This document shows, piece by piece, positions 34,473-37,462 of a stretch of 37,462 nt of DNA. The notes under the pieces are model-generated. The model searched no databases, had not been told where the DNA came from, and saw only the letters and a list, made by a program, of their open reading frames with translations. The stretch is from Bryobacterales bacterium (GTDB lineage: Bacteria; Acidobacteriota; Terriglobia; Bryobacterales; Bryobacteraceae). The stretch spans positions 1-37,462 of the forward strand of contig JAEUQE010000067.1 in NCBI GenBank assembly GCA_016789785.1. The letters are read 5' to 3'. A program made the translations under genes and the position numbers. Each line of letters starts with the position of its first letter. Position 1 is the first letter of the stretch.

Positions 34473-35804
34473 ATGAAAGCATCCATCCTCGTCCTTCTGG
34501 CCGCATATTGCGCAGCCCAAGCGCCGTTGCGTGCGCAGGCAGTCTCTTCGAAAACCGCACCGAACATCGTCCTCATTATCTCCGATGATCACGGCTGGAC
34601 GGACTACGGCTTCATGCGCCACGGCCACGTCCGCACTCCGCACATCGACAAACTTGCGGGCGAAGGGTTGCTCTACACGCGTGGATATGTTCCGAGCAGT
34701 CTATGCCGCCCGAGCCTCGCCTCCATCATGACCGGACTCTATCCGCATCAACACGGCATCACGGCGAACGATCCACAGGGCGATGCGCGCGATCCTTCCA
34801 ATCGCGAGCGGATGGTGAAGATCTTCGAGAAGTCGAAAACCCTGGCAGGCATGCTGGCGACGAAGGGTTACGTTAGCTTGCAGACCGGGAAATGGTGGGA
34901 AGGACAGTGCACCTGTGGCGGGTTCACCGAATGCATGACGCACGGCGACGTGAAGCGCGGTGGGCGTCATGGCGACGACGGCCTCAAGATCGGCCGGCAG
35001 ACCATGCAGCCCATCCTCGACTTCATTGACCGCGCGGGAAACAAGCCGTTCTTCCTTTGGTACGCGCCAATGATGCCGCACACGCCGCACAATCCGCCCG
35101 ACCGGCTGCTGGCACGCTATCGCGATGCGGGCCTGCCGCTCGCCGTGGCCAAATACTACGCCATGATCGAGTGGTTCGACGAGACCGTTGGCGCGCTGCT
35201 GGGGCATATCGAAACCCGTGGTCTGACGCGCAACACGCTGGTAGTCTATCTGGCCGACAACGGTTGGGCGCAGCCCGAGGACGTCCGTCCGCTGCATGCG
35301 ACGCGGGCAAAGATGTCGCCCTATGACGCCGGTTTGCGGACTCCCATCATCGTGCGGATGCCTGGGCGTGTACCAGTGGCACGGGAGGACGCAGTGCCGG
35401 TGAGCAGCATCGACATCGCACCCACGGTTCTCGCAACCGCGGGACTGCGCAAACCGGCGGAGATGCCGGGTCTGGATCTGACGAAGCGCCAGGCGTTGGC
35501 CAAGCGTGGCAAGGTGTTCGGAGCGATCTTCTCACACACCGGCGTCGATGTGAACTCGCCAGTCTCGAACCTGAAGTATCGTTGGGTGATCGAGGGCCGG
35601 TGGAAGTTGATCCTGCCATTCGATCGCAATCGGGACTTGAGGCTGTGGGAAGGGCAGCCGGAGACGGCATGGTCGGACACTCCGGAGTTGTTTGATCTGC
35701 AATCGGACCCCAAAGAGCAAACGAATGTATTTTCAAAACAACAAGAAATCGCAGACAGGCTCAAGCATTCCCTGAATCGATGGTGGAACCAAGATTTGCA
35801 TTGA
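34473..35804 (+). CDS. Secreted sulfatase (arylsulfatase A superfamily) with CxPSL active-site motif
   Basis: 443 residues from the ATG at 34473. The signal peptide is about residues 1-22. Metal-site D38/D39 lie in IISDDHGW. The formylglycine segment is SSLC78-R-P-S-L82, so the Arg of the C-x-P-x-R consensus is Leu; the following SIMTGLYPHQHG is canonical. LQTGKWW, YAPMMPHTPHNPP and YLADNGWAQ supply other active-site positions, and an S1-type C-terminal subdomain ends in LFDLQSDPKEQTNV. Many planctomycete-type sulfatases share CRPSL, so the protein may still be modified. A second sulfatase within 12 kb and a GH2 gene nearby support sulfated-polysaccharide use. Confidence 0.85.
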   Translation: MKASILVLLAAYCAAQAPLRAQAVSSKTAPNIVLIISDDHGWTDYGFMRHGHVRTPHIDKLAGEGLLYTRGYVPSSLCRPSLASIMTGLYPHQHGITANDPQGDARDPSNRERMVKIFEKSKTLAGMLATKGYVSLQTGKWWEGQCTCGGFTECMTHGDVKRGGRHGDDGLKIGRQTMQPILDFIDRAGNKPFFLWYAPMMPHTPHNPPDRLLARYRDAGLPLAVAKYYAMIEWFDETVGALLGHIETRGLTRNTLVVYLADNGWAQPEDVRPLHATRAKMSPYDAGLRTPIIVRMPGRVPVAREDAVPVSSIDIAPTVLATAGLRKPAEMPGLDLTKRQALAKRGKVFGAIFSHTGVDVNSPVSNLKYRWVIEGRWKLILPFDRNRDLRLWEGQPETAWSDTPELFDLQSDPKEQTNVFSKQQEIADRLKHSLNRWWNQDLH

Positions 35805-35845
35805 CATTCTTCAATCGTTGAGTTATGTTTGTATTGGAGGTTCGC

Positions 35846-36388
35846 ATGGCTACACCAGTAATGGCGCCGATCCCAATGTCTGCAGGTCTGAAAGTGGCGG
35901 ATGAGGTATTTCTGGCCGTGGCCTTGCTGACGAAGGAGCATCCGGACGCTGAGGATTACTCGGTGGACGATATCCTCGCCCGCCTGGCGCAGGAAAATCT
36001 CTGCGGAGCGGTTCGGCCGGGGGTTGCGGTGCACATTCGTCAGCACTGCGTGGCGAACAAGCCTGCGAATCCAGGGAACTATCGCATGTTGATTGCGACC
36101 GCCAGAAACCGCAGGCGGCTGTACCGTCCGGGCGATCCTGTCGATCCGACGCGTGTAGGCCGAACGGTACCGGACAAGGCAGATATTCCAGTGACGCATC
36201 ACTACCTCGTGGATTGGTATCAAACCGAATACTGCAAGTTGGTGGAGGGCGGGGCCGCTGCCCGGCCGGAAGCGGCGGGAGACGGCTGGCTCGGCGGACT
36301 CCTGGCAATGCAAGGTCTCGGCAGGGGCATGTGGAAGGAAGAGGGTCCCGACGCCTATGTCAGCCGCCTCCGCGAGGGCTGGGAGTGA
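35846..36388 (+). CDS. Unrecognised small protein, candidate antitoxin of a PIN-toxin pair
   Basis: 180 residues from the ATG at 35846, set 5 nt after a perfect GGAGG. Residues about 22-110 look like a helix-turn-helix or winged fold: DEVFLAVALLTKEHP, YSVDDILARLAQENL, a basic strand RMLIATARNRRRLYRPGD. Then VTHHYLVDWYQTEYCK and a Gly-rich C-terminus follow. I do not recognise a named family, though the shape recalls DUF7669-like winged domains. It comes just upstream of a PIN-domain gene, the usual order for antitoxin then toxin. An atypically large antitoxin, or a restriction/phage-linked regulator, are alternatives. Confidence 0.65.
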   Translation: MATPVMAPIPMSAGLKVADEVFLAVALLTKEHPDAEDYSVDDILARLAQENLCGAVRPGVAVHIRQHCVANKPANPGNYRMLIATARNRRRLYRPGDPVDPTRVGRTVPDKADIPVTHHYLVDWYQTEYCKLVEGGAAARPEAAGDGWLGGLLAMQGLGRGMWKEEGPDAYVSRLREGWE

Positions 36389-36407
36389 ATCGGTTTTGGT
36401 GGAGGAA

Positions 36408-36441
36408 CGGGCGCTTGCCGCATTCCCGCTGGCGGCGCCCG
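36408..36441 (+). other. Hairpin between candidate antitoxin and toxin genes
   Basis: A perfect 7-bp stem (CGGGCGC/GCGCCCG) with a 20-nt loop lies in the 90-nt gap, between the antitoxin stop and the toxin ribosome-binding site. It could attenuate read-through or shield the toxin start. Confidence 0.4.
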
Positions 36442-36478
36442 AATCGCACACCGCATTGCCCGGCCAACAGGAGCCCGC

Positions 36479-36904
36479 GTGAGCAGAATCTTCTTTGACA
36501 CGAACCTGTTCATCTATCTCATGGAGGATTGTGGCGAGCTGACGCAGCGCACCGTCGAGTTGTCACGCCGCATGCAGGAACGGCGCGATGAACTCGTGAC
36601 GTCGACACTGACGCTGGGCGAGGTTCTGGTGAAACCCTATGCCATGGGTGACACGGGCTGGGTCAGAAGGTACGAGGGGCTGATGGATAGTCCCGGCATC
36701 GTGGTAGTGCCGTTTGAGCGGGCGTGCTCGAAGCTCTTTGCGCAGATTCGTGCCGACCGCTCCATCAAGCCACCCGACGCGATTCAATTGGCGTGCGCAG
36801 CCTACGCGAAGTGCGACTTGTTTGTCACCAACGACGACCGGCTCAGCCGGAAAGCCGTTCCGGGGATCCATTTCATCACCTCGTTGCAGAGGGCATTCAT
36901 CTAG
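36479..36904 (+). CDS. PIN-domain ribonuclease, VapC-like toxin
   Basis: 141 residues starting at a GTG set 6 nt after AGGAG. The PIN acidic cluster is D7 (FFDTNLFIYL), E48 (TLTLGEVLV), D100 (KPPDAIQLA) and D119/D120 (FVTNDDRLS). Mg-dependent endoribonuclease activity on tRNA or rRNA is known for VapC toxins. The immediately upstream gene is not a known VapB type, so this is a candidate non-standard pair. A GTG start would keep toxin translation low. The stem AGCCAAAA/TTTTGGCT right after the stop (36903-36929) may end the transcript. Confidence 0.85.
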   Translation: MSRIFFDTNLFIYLMEDCGELTQRTVELSRRMQERRDELVTSTLTLGEVLVKPYAMGDTGWVRRYEGLMDSPGIVVVPFERACSKLFAQIRADRSIKPPDAIQLACAAYAKCDLFVTNDDRLSRKAVPGIHFITSLQRAFI

Positions 36905-36929
36905 CCAAAAGTGTTTGAGATTTTTGGCT
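36903..36929 (+). terminator. Possible terminator after PIN gene
   Basis: The 8-bp stem AGCCAAAA/TTTTGGCT begins in the stop codon. A T-rich segment lies within the right arm and no T-run follows the stem, so termination strength is uncertain. Confidence 0.4.
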
Positions 36930-37215
36930 GCACTCAGCGATCAGCCCCCGAGCGGGGCGACATCCCGCTCATGGAACCTGAAACTTGATCTGGGCGGGCG
37001 CGATGTGTCGTCGGATGGTGTGACTCAGGTGGCACGATCTGGCCGAAATCCGGCAACTCCGAGGCGGAAGTTTCTGGAGAGCCACACACACGTGCCGCAC
37101 CCGATGGAACTCATTACAGCGTTACCTACGCGGGCGGATGCGCGGGCGAGCAGTTCCCGCCCGGTGCTGTTTCGATGGAGATCGCCGCGAGTCGCACCGT
37201 ATCGCCGAAAGGTGC
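36930..37215. other. Intergenic region, no gene seen
   Basis: 286 bp. Overlapping open frames exist but none has a domain or ribosome-binding site. A short G/C stem (CCCCCGAGCGGGG) lies near 36947. Confidence 0.5.
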
Positions 37216-37227
37216 ATGCTGGTAGAC

Positions 37228-37462
37228 ATGAACCGCAGATCTCTGCTGTCCCTCTCCGGCCTGTCCCTTTCTTTGCTGCCCGCGCCCGCCGGAGCGCAGT
37301 CCCAAACACCAGGAGCCGGCACGCGCCATAGCATCAGCCTTGATGGGCCATGGCAGTTCCGGCTCACGCCAAACGCGCCGTGGCGGACGGTGACCGTGCC
37401 GCATACCTGGCAGACGGAACAGGAGCATTGGGCGCACTACGGCGAGGCATGGTATCAGAAGG
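37228..37462 (+). CDS. Glycoside hydrolase family 2 enzyme, N-terminal fragment
   Basis: Only the first 78 residues lie inside the window. An in-frame ATG at 37216 (MLVD...) preceded by GAAAGG is an alternative start. The N-terminus NRRSLLSLSG...LPAPAGAQ is a twin-arginine-like or Sec signal. It is followed by the GH2 sugar-binding-domain opening: ISLDGPWQFRL, then VTVPHTW and EAWYQK. Family 2 includes beta-galactosidases, beta-mannosidases and beta-glucuronidases, and the subtype cannot be told from this fragment. It fits a polysaccharide-degrading neighbourhood with the sulfatases. Confidence 0.8.
   Translation, partial: MNRRSLLSLSGLSLSLLPAPAGAQSQTPGAGTRHSISLDGPWQFRLTPNAPWRTVTVPHTWQTEQEHWAHYGEAWYQK

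Noticed and set aside
1..37462. CRISPR arrays, tRNA or rRNA genes, prophage
   Set aside because: No direct-repeat array, tRNA-like T-loop cloverleaf, rRNA segment or phage structural gene was found. The lone CHAP-like protein is not enough to call a prophage.

Overview
The window is a high-GC, gene-dense piece of bacterial chromosome. The gene types suggest an Acidobacteriota member close to the Bryobacterales/Solibacter group: a very long Oar-like TonB receptor with an N-terminal carboxypeptidase-regulatory-like domain, two secreted sulfatases, a quinoprotein dehydrogenase beside a CBM9-cytochrome c fusion, GALA-like leucine-rich-repeat proteins, and many signal-peptide-bearing enzymes. This placement is inferred from gene content. 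There is no rRNA or tRNA gene in the window to confirm it.

Layout. 1-4.2 kb: a truncated FG-GAP/VCBS propeller protein, divergent from a deacetylase-type amidohydrolase, then a DUF3748 (YidR-type) propeller protein and a convergent terminator. 4.2-7.9 kb: a cytochrome c'-like protein, divergent from a two-gene operon (CBM9-diheme cytochrome fusion plus PQQ dehydrogenase). 8.2-12.2 kb: a peptidoglycan-binding/CHAP-like protein and two overlapping LRR genes. 12.2-15.0 kb: an Uup-type ABC-F ATPase and a ROK sugar kinase on the minus strand. 15.0-20.1 kb: a tight five-gene operon (SIS protein, Gfo/Idh/MocA oxidoreductase, SDR, core-MetE-like protein, M81/MlrC-like protein), probably a catabolic pathway acting with the divergent kinase. 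20.1-24.1 kb: a U32 (RlhA-type) protein divergent from a sulfamidase-like sulfatase. 24.1-24.7 kb: a non-coding mobile or structured element. 24.7-28.0 kb: the TonB-dependent receptor. 28.3-29.5 kb: a strong sigma-54 promoter driving a membrane-anchored coiled-coil protein, closed by an intrinsic terminator. 29.6-32.8 kb: a purC-cvpA-gph operon, a J-domain protein and a small PCP_red protein. 32.8-33.2 kb: non-coding palindromic repeats. 33.2-35.8 kb: a small zinc-ribbon protein, an ADPRibase-Mn-like phosphoesterase and a second sulfatase. 35.8-36.9 kb: a candidate toxin-antitoxin pair with a PIN toxin. 37.2 kb to the end: the start of a GH2 glycosidase.

The most unusual structure is a REP-like family of paired hairpins. 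It has at least three copies, at about 24.64, 32.92 and 33.05 kb, and both stems vary with compensatory base changes. The 24.6 kb copy is interrupted by a clean 455-bp, highly structured, apparently non-coding insert. The 32.9 kb copy looks like the empty site of that insertion. The insert may be a group II intron 5' fragment or a non-autonomous palindrome-associated element.

The sulfatases, GH2 enzyme, TonB receptor, amidohydrolase, sugar kinase and SIS/Gfo/SDR operon fit a heterotrophic degrader of complex, partly sulfated or amino-sugar-containing polysaccharides.
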